Positions 22,801 through 33,827 of a stretch of 64,000 nt of DNA are shown here, piece after piece. The first letter of the stretch is position 1, and each line of letters starts with the position of its first letter. The position numbers and the translations under genes were made by a program. The notes under the pieces were generated by a model that saw nothing but the letters and a program-made list of their open reading frames with translations, was not told where the DNA came from and made no database searches. The DNA is from Ottelia alismoides (lineage: Eukaryota; Streptophyta; Magnoliopsida; Alismatales; Hydrocharitaceae): NCBI GenBank assembly GCA_037367405.1, contig JAZKJV010002329.1, forward strand, positions 496,001 through 560,000, read 5' to 3'.

Positions 22801-23321
22801 TAACTGTGAGTCAGGTCAAGAACCTAAGACCTGAAATCCTCCGAGCCAGCATCTCGTCCACCCCCCATCAACGGTCTATCCTCATCCATCAAAGTGACAT
22901 TCATATCTCCTCCAATGAGCCAAATGCCTTCCTCCCTGCGCGCCCCCACCTCCGAGAGATCTACAGCCAAGGAACCCGCTACCGGACTTGTGGGTCCATA
23001 GATATTAGTCACAGTAAAAGAGACGTTATCTCTCTTTCTCATAAGCCTTACAGATAGCGAAAACATGGATCTTCTTTCTGCCAGCTTTTCATAGTCACAC
23101 CTCCGTCAACCGGTCAGGAGCCCTCCCGCAGCTCCCTGAGACTCAACCTCAGCAAATTCAAAAGAAGAGTGACCATCCAAGTCCCGCCACACGTCACCTC
23201 CGGACCTGGAGATTTTTGTCTCTTGTAAAAGCACAATATCCACATTAGCATCACATATTAACTTCCAAACCCCTAATCGTTTCTTGCTGCGACCCAACCC
23301 CCTCACATTCCAAGAGATCAC
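19848..23321 (-). pseudogene. LINE1 ORF2: endonuclease and reverse transcriptase (main part)
   Basis: This is ORF2 of LINE1 apart from its first codons, which lie beyond element B at 37506-37511. In order on the minus strand: AP-type endonuclease (ISWNVRGLG and LLQETKIS near 23200-23310; IYGP and GGDMNVTL near 22900-23000; SDHTPI near 22655); RT (APGPDGFP near 21980; QNQTAFISGRQ near 21700; KAYDCVDW at 21570-21590; QGCPLAPMLF near 21410; catalytic YADDTMIF near 21275); then a C-terminal zinc-binding domain. It is broken by in-frame TAG codons at 21590 and 20093 and by several frameshifts in the endonuclease and linker and near 19930. The 493-residue open stretch 20093-21574 is the best-preserved part. 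LINE2 has Gln at the position of the 20093 stop. Confidence 0.9.
23317..23321. repeat. Target site duplication of element B, left copy
   Basis: ATCAC directly precedes the LTR terminus TGATGAGCC. The same five bases follow the other terminus at 37501-37505. Five bases is the usual duplication for gypsy integration. Confidence 0.92.
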
Positions 23322-23476
23322 TGATGAGCCGAAAATCGATGCGACTAAGGTGGAAAATAAATCACAATGTCGTTGTCCGTAATCGATCAATTCGGTCAAC
23401 GGAAAAATTAATTAAACCACTCGGAAAAGATAAATCGATGAAAACAAATGTAAGCGGTCTTTCGCTATTCTTTTTA

Positions 23477-23510
23477 CCTGGTATAGCGACCAGGGTCGAA
23501 CACAAGGAGC
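23477..23510 (-). promoter_or_regulatory. Conserved LTR 3'-end hairpin (element B, 3' LTR)
   Basis: Stem CCTGGT (23477-23482) with ACCAGG (23489-23494), flanked by GGTCGAACACAAGGAGC. The 5' LTR has the same at 33984-34018. Confidence 0.65.
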
Positions 23511-25163
23511 ACAATTTAAAAACTAAATAGTCAATTTTCAGAAATGCTAATTTTTTAGTGGTTTTTCAATTTTATAATTTTTTTTATTTTTTTTAAAAGA
23601 AGCACAAACGAAGAAAAGTGATAAAACAAAACACACACAATCTGTTTGTATTTTTCAAAATAATTAAAAATATACAGAAAAGTCCAAAGAAAATGTTTTT
23701 GTGATTTTTATATTTTAAAATGTTTTTGGTAAATTTTTCGCAACTTTCTGATGTTTTTGTTATTTTCTAAAAAAAATAAAACAGTGGAAAATAAATAAAA
23801 TGTACACAGTCAGGAGTCTTTTGTAATTTAAAAATCTTTCCAATATCCAATACTCCTGAAAAATATTTTTAAGATAAACTACAAGATGATATCTACAAAT
23901 CGAGACCAAAATCACTATTTTTGGATTTTTTCTATAATTTTTTGCAATTTTTATAAGATTTTTCTTATTTTGCAAATTTTGTTGGTTTTTATAAATGGAA
24001 AATGCACAAAAATTGGATATAAATTAAAATACACCAAAACACACCTACAGAAATTTTTGTGGAAATTTTAAACACTTTTTCGATTTTTATGAATTTTCAA
24101 AGTTTAGATAAGCAAAAAGACAATGTTTTTGATTTTTTAAATATATTAAACGGCAACGAAATGCAATGAAAAATTTGTACAATGACAAGCACTATAGCAG
24201 GAACTTACACAATTTTTTGCAAAATTTTTCAAGCAATGAAATATTTATTTAATTGAAAAGAGCATGTAAGATTAAAGTCTGAAGAACAGGGACCAAAACG
24301 TAATTTGTTGAAAGTTTTTACAAAAAAAATAATAGAATTAAAAACTAAGGTTAAAAGTACAAATTACCCAATATGTCACATGCAGTGCATGTGCTTTGGC
24401 TGAAAGGGGCTTCTTTGCATTTATGAACAATCCCAAGGGTATTTGTGTAAATTGGCCAATAAAATTATTTCCCCCTAGGGTTCCTGTAGTCTTCGTTGTT
24501 TCTTCCAAAGCAAAAAGGGCACGGCCGCCGCCCACCAAGAAGGGAGGAGGGAGGCACCCGCCGCCGCCCACTTCAGATCTGGAGGCGCACGGCGGTGGGA
24601 AGAGAGCGGGGCGGCGCCGATCGTGGCCGTGCCCGCGCGGGGGCGTGGCGCCTGGAGGTCGGCGCGAGAACGGGGCCGCCGATGGGAGGAGAGGAGTCGT
24701 CGGCTGGACGCGTGGGGTGCTGGTCAGGAGGTCGCGCCTCCGCGCGACACGCACGCGCGAGGGGAGGCGCGGGCGGCTTGCCGCCCAGGTGTAGGAGGCG
24801 GAGGAACGCGGGAGGGGGCGCAGCCTGGCGGAGAGGATGGGCTGCTGGCGGAGGACGAGCGCGCAGACGCGCGCGCCACGCGGGGGATGCTGGAGGCTAC
24901 TGGAGCAGGGGGGGCGCTGGATGTGGCGCCGGTTGATGGCAGCACTTGGTCGGCGGCGCGAGGTGCTAGCGGCGGGGGTGATGGTCGCCGCTTGATGAAG
25001 GACCTGCTCTTTTTTTTTAGTTTTTTTATTTTTTTGTGTTTTCTGATTATGTAAGCAGTAGAATAAATAAAAGAAAGAAAAGATTTTTTTATTTTTTTTA
25101 ACAGAAAATATAAACAGGAGGTGAAAGGAACTTTTTTGTTGTTTTATGTTTTTTTTACATGAT

Positions 25164-25345
25164 CCTGCAAAACAAAATGTTAGAGGTAAAAGATTTTTTT
25201 TATTTTGTTGTTTATTCCTGCAAAACAAATGTTAGATAAAAAAAATGATTCTTTATTTTTTTTAACCTGCAATACAAATGTTAGAGTTAGAAGACAACAA
25301 AAATTTTATTACTTTTCTTTGATTGTATCTTGCAAAAACAAGGAT
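25164..25345 (-). repeat. Repeated splice-acceptor-like motif in the element B LTR
   Basis: On the minus strand TAACATTTTGTTTTGCAGG, TAACATTTGTTTTGCAGG and TAACATTTGTATTGCAGG occur at 25164-25184, 25217-25236 and 25266-25286, with a weaker fourth copy near 25330. The 5' LTR repeats them (first at 35669), and one more lies at about 33495-33514 just inside the internal region. A donor-like GAG/GTGAGA lies upstream in both LTRs (36171 in the 5' copy). Confidence 0.5.
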
Positions 25346-26995
25346 TAGAAAACAAGATACAATAATTTTATATTTTTTTTATTTATGCACAATAATGGGA
25401 TGTGTGAATGGGCGGATCTCGGCGAGATGAGAGAACGGATCCGTGTCTCCGACCACCGTGCGTGGTCGGAGGTGTGTGGTTGCGTGTGATAGAACGTGAA
25501 TATGGAGGGATAACGAAATGAGATGAAAATCGGTGTCGGATGTGGATTAAAGTGTGATGGAAATTTTTGAGATTTTTTTAAATCTAAAAATTACTCCCTA
25601 ATCCTACGCTAAGATCTAAGCCTACAATTTACCTAGGAAAAACGACAAGTAAAAGTGGATCTCACCTCGGGGATCGGACAAGCCATGATGGCCTCGACGA
25701 AGCTCAAGCCGCTGTCACCGACTGGATCGGAGGCTAGGACCCTCTTCAACAAGAAACCTCTCGGAAACTGGGCTCCTCTCCGCCAAAGATCGATCAAGTT
25801 TGAATGAGGGAGGAGGAGCCCATTAAAAAGAGAAGAAAATAAAAAAAGGAAAGTATCTACAAAAAAGGAAGGTTATTATTGGGTGAATTAAAATAATTAA
25901 TTAAATAAAATAAATAAATTAAATAATTATTTACAAAATTCGGAATAAATAAATTAATTAAATTAATAAATTAATTGGAAATTAATTGGCCACCTTAATG
26001 GTGGCCATTAAAGGTATGCAATCAAATCTGATAGATATGGCATGTTATAATATCAAATCAATCAAATAAAATCAAATAATTAAATAAAAAATTCGGAATT
26101 AATTTAAATTAATTAATTAATGTTAGGTAATTAAATTTTTTTGATGGTTTTTATTTAAGGAAGTTAGTGGTATACATATATTATATACATATAATATAAT
26201 GTACATAGGTGCAAATAAGGAAACAATTTTTATACAAGATTTTTTTAATTAATTTTTTTTCTAATTTTTATTTTTATTGAAAATAATATTTATAATATAT
26301 ACATTAAGTAAAAATAAATATTAATAATTATATACACAGATATATGGGTAAACTGCACAATACACCCTAGAAAAACCGACTTTTTAACCGTAACTCCAAA
26401 AAATACGAAACCACAGCCATTTGAAAGATAATTTAATTTATAGTATTATGGAAGTGAGTTTGGTTCGATTTGAGCTCGTATGGAGCCAGAATTGATGTTT
26501 CAATTATTGCATTACGGCTTTTTCTGGGTGTAATTATTTACAATATATACATTATTTTATTTTATAAATATTTTTATTATTTACAACACAATTTTATTCA
26601 CGACTTTTATTTACAAAAATAAGTGATTTGAGGTCAAATTATATACAAATAAATTAATGTAAGTTTTATACAAATATACATGAAAAATATGTACAAGATA
26701 TTTTTGGATTTTCTGACAGACAACCTTATCTCCCCCTACTTTATTCCTGGTCGATCAGGTCAAGTCTTGTCCTTCTATCGGGGTTTGGATCAGTCTGTAT
26801 TTATTGCATAAATACCTCCTTTTCTTTTTCTTTTCTCCTTTATTCTTTTATTTATTTACAAAAAGTGTTAAAAATGCAGAATTAACAAATGCATGTAAAA
26901 TGGTAATTTTATGGAATTAGTGGTATTTACAGGTATTTGACTAAGGAAAAGAGGCTAAAATAAAAGAATAAAGGCGATGAATCGTGGATTCATCA

Positions 26996-27011
26996 TTCCC
27001 CTATACTTTAC
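26996..27011 (-). promoter_or_regulatory. Polypurine tract of element B
   Basis: Minus-strand GTAAAGTATAGGGGAA lies directly before the 3' LTR. It is a slightly degenerate version of the AAGTATAGGGGGG in element A and of the tract copies in the hairpins at 28541-28893. Confidence 0.8.
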
Positions 27012-28540
27012 CTTTGCTAGTCCCTTAGCAAACACTTATTTGGAAAATAAGTGAAAATAAAAATAAAGAAAAGAAAAAGGAAAGAAGTTAGAACAATGTT
27101 GACTTTCAAACTTATCTTCATAAAAATGTAGTCTGGAGCTCTGTCGGACCTTTGGATTATTAATGTGTCGGAACCTTAATGGGACATGGATTTAAAACCT
27201 AACAGCCTCTAAGTTCCATAAGACTCCTATTCAGGTCTCCTCAACAGTCAGATCAGAACAAGTCTACAGACACAAACTCTTATGACTATGAATTCTTACT
27301 TGTACGTGTAAGTGAAATTTAGCTCTTCATCTCAAAAGTAGCAAAGATTCAGCCTCTCTCAACAAGGTAACTCAATAACCCGGTCTGGCAACTCTTTCCT
27401 CGAGGAGCGGGGATATTCCCTTCTAAGTTCAAGTACAAACAACTCAAGAAGAGGGGATGGAGAAGAGAATGGATGGTAACCAGTGTAGTTACCTATCCTT
27501 GGATGCATGACCAGTGTAGCCATGTCACCCGCTGCAAGCTCATAAATATATGACTTTGAAGCTCTTATTCCCCCTTTTTTTTTACAGGCATTTTATTTTT
27601 CTTTCAGGCCTGTTCACTTTTGGAGATTTTGCTTTCTTTCTTTTTTTGAAATATATACAAGGTGCAGCATGTACATAAGGAGTTTTTCCTCTTGAGCCAG
27701 TAGACTATCCCTCTTTTGAAGCATTATTGCAACCCCACAGCTCCTGTCTTTAGACCTCAACATCACCAGACTAGGTTGAGACGCACTTCCCTCCCTAGAG
27801 GAGGACGAGAGGTTCCGCCTAGATGTACTACCCTCGTATGCTACCCCAAGCCAAAAGATTCTGCTCCCTCACTACCTCATCCATGAAGAGCTACGTGTAA
27901 AGTGCAGTGTCCAAGGTAAGCCACGGTCTGAAAGAATCATGTGTGTGTTGTTAAATGTTCTACGTAGACTCATCAAGATGACATGTGAACATAGTCTTAT
28001 GGACTCAAAGAATTAAGTCACTAGGACCTGAAAAGTCTTAACTCCAAATCTTATAAGGTTCCTCTGAAATTAAGTGGATTAAGGTTCAACTAAGCTCCAT
28101 TCTTCAAATTTATTCCAGACTTAGTCTAAATGTCAATATCATCCTGAAAAATGCTCATGCAAATGCAAGAAAATATGTACATGCAAGGAAAAGAAAACAA
28201 AATCTTTTTGTGAAACAATTTTCAAACTTTTGAAATTTTTATGGATTTTTGAAAAATGATGATGCACATGCAAAAAGGTTTTTTTTTGCAAATAGTTAGT
28301 AATATATATACAAATATAAACAATTTTTTTTTAAAAAATAAGGGTTAGAGAAGATATATACATATTTACACAAGAGTGAGTTAATTATTTTACAAGAATG
28401 AGATGCAAGAATCTACAAATTGAGTAATTTATACAAGTATATACAGAGTTTTTTTTAGTATTTACACAATGTTTTAGCCATAAAAATAATATATGAAAGT
28501 ACGAGTTATGGCTAAAGTATATATACAATATATATGACAC
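27012..28540 (-). other. Conserved non-coding 3' module of element B
   Basis: No coding frame is supported. Blocks shared with elements A and C include the region 27990-28140 (minus: ACCTTAATCCACTTAATTT, GACTTAATTCTTTGAGTCC), two TACACTGG motifs (27477-27490 and 27508-27521), and ATTAATCCAAAGGTCC near 27150. Confidence 0.75.
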
Positions 28541-28893
28541 CCCCCTATACTTAGCTCGAACTATGTCCTCATAGTGATCAAAGAGCTGAAAAGAAAGACA
28601 TAACTCGTGCCACGTATAGAAAAGTGAAAAGAATGGTATACTACAACGACGAATAAAAGAATAAAATCAATAGAGGTCGGTGATCCCCCTATACTTAGGA
28701 TCAAGTAATCCTAAGTATAGCAGACTGTACACAAAGGGAAAACCGAGGAGATGAATATACAGAGTCTACCTCCCCTATACTTAGGGTAAAATATCCCTAA
28801 GTATAGGAAGCAAAACAGAGGTAAAAAGAATCAAAAGAATAATCAAATGTCTGACACCCCCTATACTTAGGGTAAAGTACACCCTAAGTATAG
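28541..28893 (-). repeat. Hairpin array carrying polypurine-tract copies (element B)
   Basis: Perfect 13-bp stems lie at 28861-28873/28881-28893, 28774-28786/28795-28807 and 28689-28701/28708-28720. Read on the minus strand each right arm CCTAAGTATAG is followed by two to five further G. A fourth, wider structure starts at 28543-28555 and includes the inverted pair GTTATGTC and GACATAG. Order, stem length and loop length match element A. Confidence 0.9.
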
Positions 28894-29023
28894 CATAATC
28901 ATAAGATGGAAATGGGGTGTTTAGACAAAAGAATATGTGATATGGACGTCTGGATCTATACAGTTGCGAGAGACAGTGAAAATCAGGCATGAGATGCAAA
29001 TGATGTGAGTCAAAGACTACATC

Positions 29024-30649
29024 TCATGCAAAATGAATCGGGGCAACATCGACGATCAGCGGTTCATGATCTAGATATGGCTTCAGGCGCTGACCGTTAA
29101 CTCGGAAGGTGGATTCAGATGACATCTCAGATATATCAATACTGCCGTTGTCGTGCACCTTCCGGACCAAGTATGGTCCCTTCCATTTGCTCTGCAACTT
29201 CCCTGGAAATAGCTTTAGCCTTGCATCGAATAACCATACTTTGTGATTCGGTTCAAACTGCTTATGGCTGATGTGAGAATCATGCCATATCTTTACTCGT
29301 TCCTTACACTGTAGGCTACTCGAGAATGCTGTATCTCTAAGTTCCTCCAGGGCTGCCAATTCTGCCTTTCTCTGATCTCCTACACTCTCTGGATCCAAAA
29401 ATATCTCAGTAACAGCCCATAGTGACTTATGCTTCAGCTCAACTGGTAAGTGGCACGGCTTGCCATAAACGAGTCGGAATGGAGATGTACCCAATGGAGT
29501 CTTGAAGGATGTCCGATATGCCCACAAGACCGAGTCTAAAAGCTGCGACCAATCCTTTCGGTCTGGGCGGACTACCTTCTGCAATATAGTCTTAATCTCC
29601 CTGTTAGAAACCTCAGCAAGACCATTCGTCTGTGGATGATAAGGAGTGGCAACTCTATGATCTATGCTGAACTCGTTAGCAAGGGCCCTTACCTTGTCAT
29701 TGATAAAATGAGTCCCCCCGTCTGATATCAACACTCTAGGTACCCCGAACCGTGAAATGATATTTTTCCTCAAGAATTTGCAAACGGTATTAGCATCTGC
29801 GGTTCGGGCGGGGATGGCCTCAACCCAACGACTCACATAATCTACAGCAAGCAAGATATACTCAAATCCCCGACTCTTAGGAAATGGGCCCATGAAATCG
29901 ATGCTCCATGCGTCAAAAACCTCAAAGAAATGAATGGGCTGCATCGGCATCATATCTCTCTGTCCACAAGTGCCCATTTTCTGACAGTCAGTACACCTCT
30001 TCACGAATTCATCTGAATCCTTGAAGAGGGTAGGCCACCAAAGGCCGGATTGAAGCACCTTCTGTGTTGTCCGTCTCCCAGAATGATGTCCTCCTGCCTC
30101 AAGCTTGTGGCAATAGGTGAGGACACTATGTTGCTCTTCTTGAGGAATACACCGTCTCCAGATGCTATCCCCTCCTTCATGATAAAGAGTGGAATTCTCC
30201 CAATGGTACGACTTGGCTTTTGCAAGAAAGGTCTCAAGTCGTTGTCTGGGCCAATCTTGTTGGACCTTCTTCGTGACAAGGTAATTCACAATATCAGCGT
30301 ACCATGGAAGTGAGGTGATTGCAAGGATCGCCTCATCTGGAAAAGTCTCTGTAATAGGTGTAATCTGATCCGAATCCTCAAGGTTCTCTAAACGGGAGAG
30401 GTGATCCGCCACAACATTTTTAACTCCAGGTTTATCCTTAATCTCTATATCGAACTCCTGGAGTAGAAGGATCCATCTGGTCAATCTGGCCTTGGCATCC
30501 TTCTTTGCCATTAAGTATCGGATGGCGGTGTGGTCAGTATAGATAGTCACTTTAGATCCAAGAATGTAAGATCGAAACTTATCCAAGGGAAAGACTACAG
30601 CTAGCATCTCTTTCTCTGTGACTGTGTAATTCCGCTGAGCGGCATCCAT
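29024..30649 (-). CDS. Athila B pol: RNase H end and integrase
   Basis: A 541-residue open frame continuing the pol frame after a single in-frame TGA at 30653-30655; element A has an Arg codon there. It begins inside RNase H ([20 protein letters not shown]) and continues through a linker to integrase: zinc-binding region ([11 protein letters not shown] ... CTDCQKMG), first Asp in [11 protein letters not shown], second Asp in [10 protein letters not shown], Glu in [15 protein letters not shown], and a C-terminal [16 protein letters not shown] region. It ends at a normal stop shortly before the hairpin array. All catalytic positions of integrase look intact. The product would insert the DNA copy in the nucleus. 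Confidence 0.92.
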   Translation of the reverse strand: MDAAQRNYTVTEKEMLAVVFPLDKFRSYILGSKVTIYTDHTAIRYLMAKKDAKARLTRWILLLQEFDIEIKDKPGVKNVVADHLSRLENLEDSDQITPITETFPDEAILAITSLPWYADIVNYLVTKKVQQDWPRQRLETFLAKAKSYHWENSTLYHEGGDSIWRRCIPQEEQHSVLTYCHKLEAGGHHSGRRTTQKVLQSGLWWPTLFKDSDEFVKRCTDCQKMGTCGQRDMMPMQPIHFFEVFDAWSIDFMGPFPKSRGFEYILLAVDYVSRWVEAIPARTADANTVCKFLRKNIISRFGVPRVLISDGGTHFINDKVRALANEFSIDHRVATPYHPQTNGLAEVSNREIKTILQKVVRPDRKDWSQLLDSVLWAYRTSFKTPLGTSPFRLVYGKPCHLPVELKHKSLWAVTEIFLDPESVGDQRKAELAALEELRDTAFSSSLQCKERVKIWHDSHISHKQFEPNHKVWLFDARLKLFPGKLQSKWKGPYLVRKVHDNGSIDISEMSSESTFRVNGQRLKPYLDHEPLIVDVAPIHFA

Positions 30650-30652
30650 TGT

Positions 30653-33523
30653 TCAGCTAGCGTAGTGAATGGCATAAGGCGCTCCATCTCTCCTCTGTCC
30701 TAGCACAGCCCCTATGGCAAAATCAGAAGCATCCGTCATGATCTCGAATGGGAGAGACCAATCAGGCGGCTGAAGGACAGGAGCCTCGACGACTAGATTC
30801 TTGAGAGTCTCAAATGATGCAAGACACTTATCATCTACAAGGAACTCAGTGTCTTTTGTCAACAAATCTGTAAGCGGTCGGGCAATTTTGCTGAAGTCCT
30901 GTATGAACCGTCGGTAAAAACCGACATGCCCCAGAAAAGACCGCAACTGTCGTATATTGGACGGTGGATTGAGCTTCTTGATGATATCCACCTTGGCCGG
31001 GTCGACCTCCATGCCCCTGTTGGAGATGATGTGGCCAAGGACCGTCCCCTGAGTCACCATGAAATGACTCTTCTCCCAAGACAAGACTAAGTTGACCTCA
31101 ATGCAGCGCTGAAGTACTCGGTCTTGGTAATCAAGACATGCATCAAAACTGTCACCGTAAACCGAGAAATCGTCCATGAAGACCTCTAAAAATTCACCAA
31201 CCATGTCCGAGAAAATAGAGAGCATGCACCTCTGGAATGTAGCCGGGGCATTACATAATCCAAAGGGCATCCGTCGAAAAGCATACGTCCCAAACGGACA
31301 GGTGAACGTTGTTTTCTCTTGGTCTTCAGGCGCTATGGCCACTTGATTGTATCCCGAATACCCATCCAGAAAGCAGTTGTAACTCTTCCCAGCTAATCTC
31401 TCAATGATCTGATCTATGAATGGTAGCGGGAAGTGGTCCTTCTTGGTGTCCTGATTCAATCGTCTGTAGTCCACACAGACCCTCCAAGAAGTGGGTACTC
31501 GGGTGGCTATCTCCTCTCCAGACTCATTCACAACTTTGGTGATACCCGTCTTCTTGGGTACCACATGCAATGGACTAACCCACTTAGAGTCAGAGATGGG
31601 GTAGATAAAATCGGTGCTCCACCACTTAGATATTTCCTTCATAACCACTTCTCGAAGATTCGGGTTCAGCCTTCGTTGGAACTCACGCGAGGGCTTGGCG
31701 TCTTCTTCGAGATAAATGTGGTGGGAGCACAGGGCCGGACTTATCCCCTGGAGATCAACCACACTCCATCCAATTGCCTTGCGGTTTCTTTCAAGAACCT
31801 CCATCAGACGAGATTCTTGGTCTTCAGTCAAATCTGCTGAGATAATGACTGGGAACATATCTGGCTCTCCTGCAAGGAATCTATACTTCATGCTCTGCGG
31901 TAAGGTCTTCAATTCTGGACAAGTGGGAGCTGGTAAATCTGGTTTCTGAAATGTCTGAGTGAATGCTACCAGATCCGTGTGTGAGAACTCTCGCAATGGT
32001 AAATATGACGAAGATGGCTCTGCTGGTATATCTGTCAGCTGTCCTCGCTCACTCTCCGTCCTAGCTGTCGGCTCTGCAGGCACCAGACACGGTAAATATT
32101 CATTGAACTCCTGCCAATCAAAGTTGGTGTCTGTGTCTAAGGAATCTGAATCTGAAGCGCATGAGATAAAATCGTCTTCGCTATCCTGATCATGGTAATC
32201 AGCCTCTATTGTATCATGTGCCATGAGTGTGCTCTCCGAACTCTCATCTGCCATGATATGTGAATCTTCACTATCTGAGGATGTGGCAAGAGCTCGTGAT
32301 GCGGGATCTTCCCAAACTGCTTCGTCGTCTGTAATCACAAAGTCACACTCGTGGTGGATGTCTAGCTCTGCATCTGTCATTCGCTCTGAGTCGGTCATTT
32401 GATCTGAGCACTCTGAATCTTTAGATCTGATCTCCTCGATCGTCTCTATTTGTACACTTTCGCCCTCGATGCGAAAGTATACCTTCCCACTATCATGGTC
32501 GGTCACCGCCTTGGCTGTGGCCAAGAATGGTCTTCCTAAAATGATGGGGGCATCGATCACACGTTCAAGGATCTCCATGTCCAATACAACAAAGTCCACG
32601 GGGAATTTCAGGCCCTGAATTGTGACGACAACGTCCTTAAGTAACCCCTTTGGTATCTTTACAGATCTATCAGCAAACTGAAGGATCGTCCTGCTCTGTC
32701 TAAGAGGGCCAAACTCGAATCGATCGAGTAAGGCAGCCGGAAGGAGGTTAATCGAAGAACCGCTGTCCAAAAGAGTACGATCAAATTGCTGCTCATGAAT
32801 GTGACATCTGACAGATGGAGCTCCTGCATCAGGTTTCTTGGCTGGCAATTTATTTTGTATAGCGAAGCAAGTGGCACGTGTCAGCACATGGATTTCTGCA
32901 TTCCTCTTCTTCCTACGTACAATGGTCTTCTCTCTCAAGTGATTCTGGAAGAGAGGGATGTGCTCTAATGCCTCCTGTAGAGTCAGCTGGATATGGAATC
33001 TGTCAATCATCTGTTGGCTGAACTCTAACTGTTGTAAATTTTTTGGATTTTTCATTTTCTTCCCTTGCCCTAAGCGGAGTGCCTGAGGGAAAGGGATAGC
33101 TGGACCCTCCTCAGATAGAGGGTCAGGAAGAAGTTCTTGTTGCTGGGAAGGATTGGAATCCATACAAGAGTGATCATGCAACACATATGGACTCTGAGTA
33201 GATAAAGAAACCTTTCCTTTATTCATTTTTTTGTTATTTTTGATAATGTCCTGAGATACATAGGTATGAGGCAACACAACAGGACTAGAAATGGTGGCAT
33301 CAGCACCGCGCACGGCATCTGTCTTTGCGGCATCAGCACCGCACTCTGGCTCAACATCACATCTAATAGTGGCATCAGTACCACTAACTGCATCTGGAGA
33401 AATGACGGCATCAGTACCGTCGACTGGATCATCATCCTTGGTGGCGTCAGCACCACCGTCATCAACATTTTGTTTATCTTTCTTCTTTATATCTAACGTT
33501 TTGTTTTGCAGGAAAACATACAA
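30653..33523 (-). CDS. Athila B pol: acidic N-part, protease, reverse transcriptase
   Basis: A 956-residue open frame. Residues 1 to about 100 are acidic with GADA and GTDA repeats; then the Athila gag-protease linker (FPQALRLG ... IPLFQNHLREK), an aspartic protease with LLDSGSSINLLP (near 32755) and APIILGRPFLATAKA, a second acidic linker, and RT with [23 protein letters not shown] and catalytic FMDD (31169-31180). RNase H begins at the end ([14 protein letters not shown]) and is cut by a TGA at 30653. The frame opens at TTG; the first in-frame ATG is 33226, so the acidic start may need splicing or an upstream start. No capsid domain precedes the protease. Confidence 0.92.
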   Translation of the reverse strand: MYVFLQNKTLDIKKKDKQNVDDGGADATKDDDPVDGTDAVISPDAVSGTDATIRCDVEPECGADAAKTDAVRGADATISSPVVLPHTYVSQDIIKNNKKMNKGKVSLSTQSPYVLHDHSCMDSNPSQQQELLPDPLSEEGPAIPFPQALRLGQGKKMKNPKNLQQLEFSQQMIDRFHIQLTLQEALEHIPLFQNHLREKTIVRRKKRNAEIHVLTRATCFAIQNKLPAKKPDAGAPSVRCHIHEQQFDRTLLDSGSSINLLPAALLDRFEFGPLRQSRTILQFADRSVKIPKGLLKDVVVTIQGLKFPVDFVVLDMEILERVIDAPIILGRPFLATAKAVTDHDSGKVYFRIEGESVQIETIEEIRSKDSECSDQMTDSERMTDAELDIHHECDFVITDDEAVWEDPASRALATSSDSEDSHIMADESSESTLMAHDTIEADYHDQDSEDDFISCASDSDSLDTDTNFDWQEFNEYLPCLVPAEPTARTESERGQLTDIPAEPSSSYLPLREFSHTDLVAFTQTFQKPDLPAPTCPELKTLPQSMKYRFLAGEPDMFPVIISADLTEDQESRLMEVLERNRKAIGWSVVDLQGISPALCSHHIYLEEDAKPSREFQRRLNPNLREVVMKEISKWWSTDFIYPISDSKWVSPLHVVPKKTGITKVVNESGEEIATRVPTSWRVCVDYRRLNQDTKKDHFPLPFIDQIIERLAGKSYNCFLDGYSGYNQVAIAPEDQEKTTFTCPFGTYAFRRMPFGLCNAPATFQRCMLSIFSDMVGEFLEVFMDDFSVYGDSFDACLDYQDRVLQRCIEVNLVLSWEKSHFMVTQGTVLGHIISNRGMEVDPAKVDIIKKLNPPSNIRQLRSFLGHVGFYRRFIQDFSKIARPLTDLLTKDTEFLVDDKCLASFETLKNLVVEAPVLQPPDWSLPFEIMTDASDFAIGAVLGQRRDGAPYAIHYAS

Positions 33524-33806
33524 AAAATATTTTTTCTTATCTCTCTAATAATTATTTTGCAGGTTCACCTATAAAACATTTAAAAAATACATATAAAAAA
33601 ACAATAAAAAAAATTCCTTTTCATATTTCTATTTACATTCTTGTTAAAAAAAATCAAAAAAAAAAGAATATATACAATTTTTTTCCTAACAAGTTCCTAC
33701 AGCAAATAAAAAAACACAAAAAAATAAAAAATCTACAACCGCCAGGTCCCTCCAGCGGGCGGCTCCCCCAACGCCGCTCTCCGTCCTTGACCGGCGCCCC
33801 CGCGCG
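33524..33806 (-). other. Short leader of element B
   Basis: Only about 280 bases separate the primer site from the pol frame, against about 1.5 kb of leader in D and 1.2 kb in C. The leader motifs GCATCGGCTTTTC and GGAGAGCAACCCC shared by C and D were not found here. A splice-acceptor-like TTTTGTTTTGCAG lies near 33500. Confidence 0.7.
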
Positions 33807-33824
33807 CCCCCGGCAACGGCGCCA
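33807..33824 (-). promoter_or_regulatory. Primer binding site of element B (tRNA-Asp)
   Basis: Minus-strand TGGCGCCGTTGCCGGGGG lies three bases after the 5' LTR end. It complements the 3' end of plant tRNA-Asp, the primer used by Athila elements. Confidence 0.92.
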
Positions 33825-33827
33825 TTC

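Larger units (their letters stand above)
23322..26995 (-). mobile_element. 3' LTR of element B
   Basis: On the minus strand it begins TGATGAATCCACGATTCATCG at 26995 and ends GGCTCATCA at 23322. A CpG-rich segment (about 24500-24990) is framed by AT-rich DNA. Open frames in that segment, on both strands, change when the two LTR copies are compared and are rejected as genes. The conserved hairpin lies at 23477-23494. Confidence 0.93.

Noticed and set aside
24338..25228. Long frames on both strands in the GC-rich centre of the element B LTR
   Set aside because: They are Arg/Pro/Ala-rich, exist on both strands, and shift phase or length in the other LTR copy at 34846-35503. No domain or codon signal.
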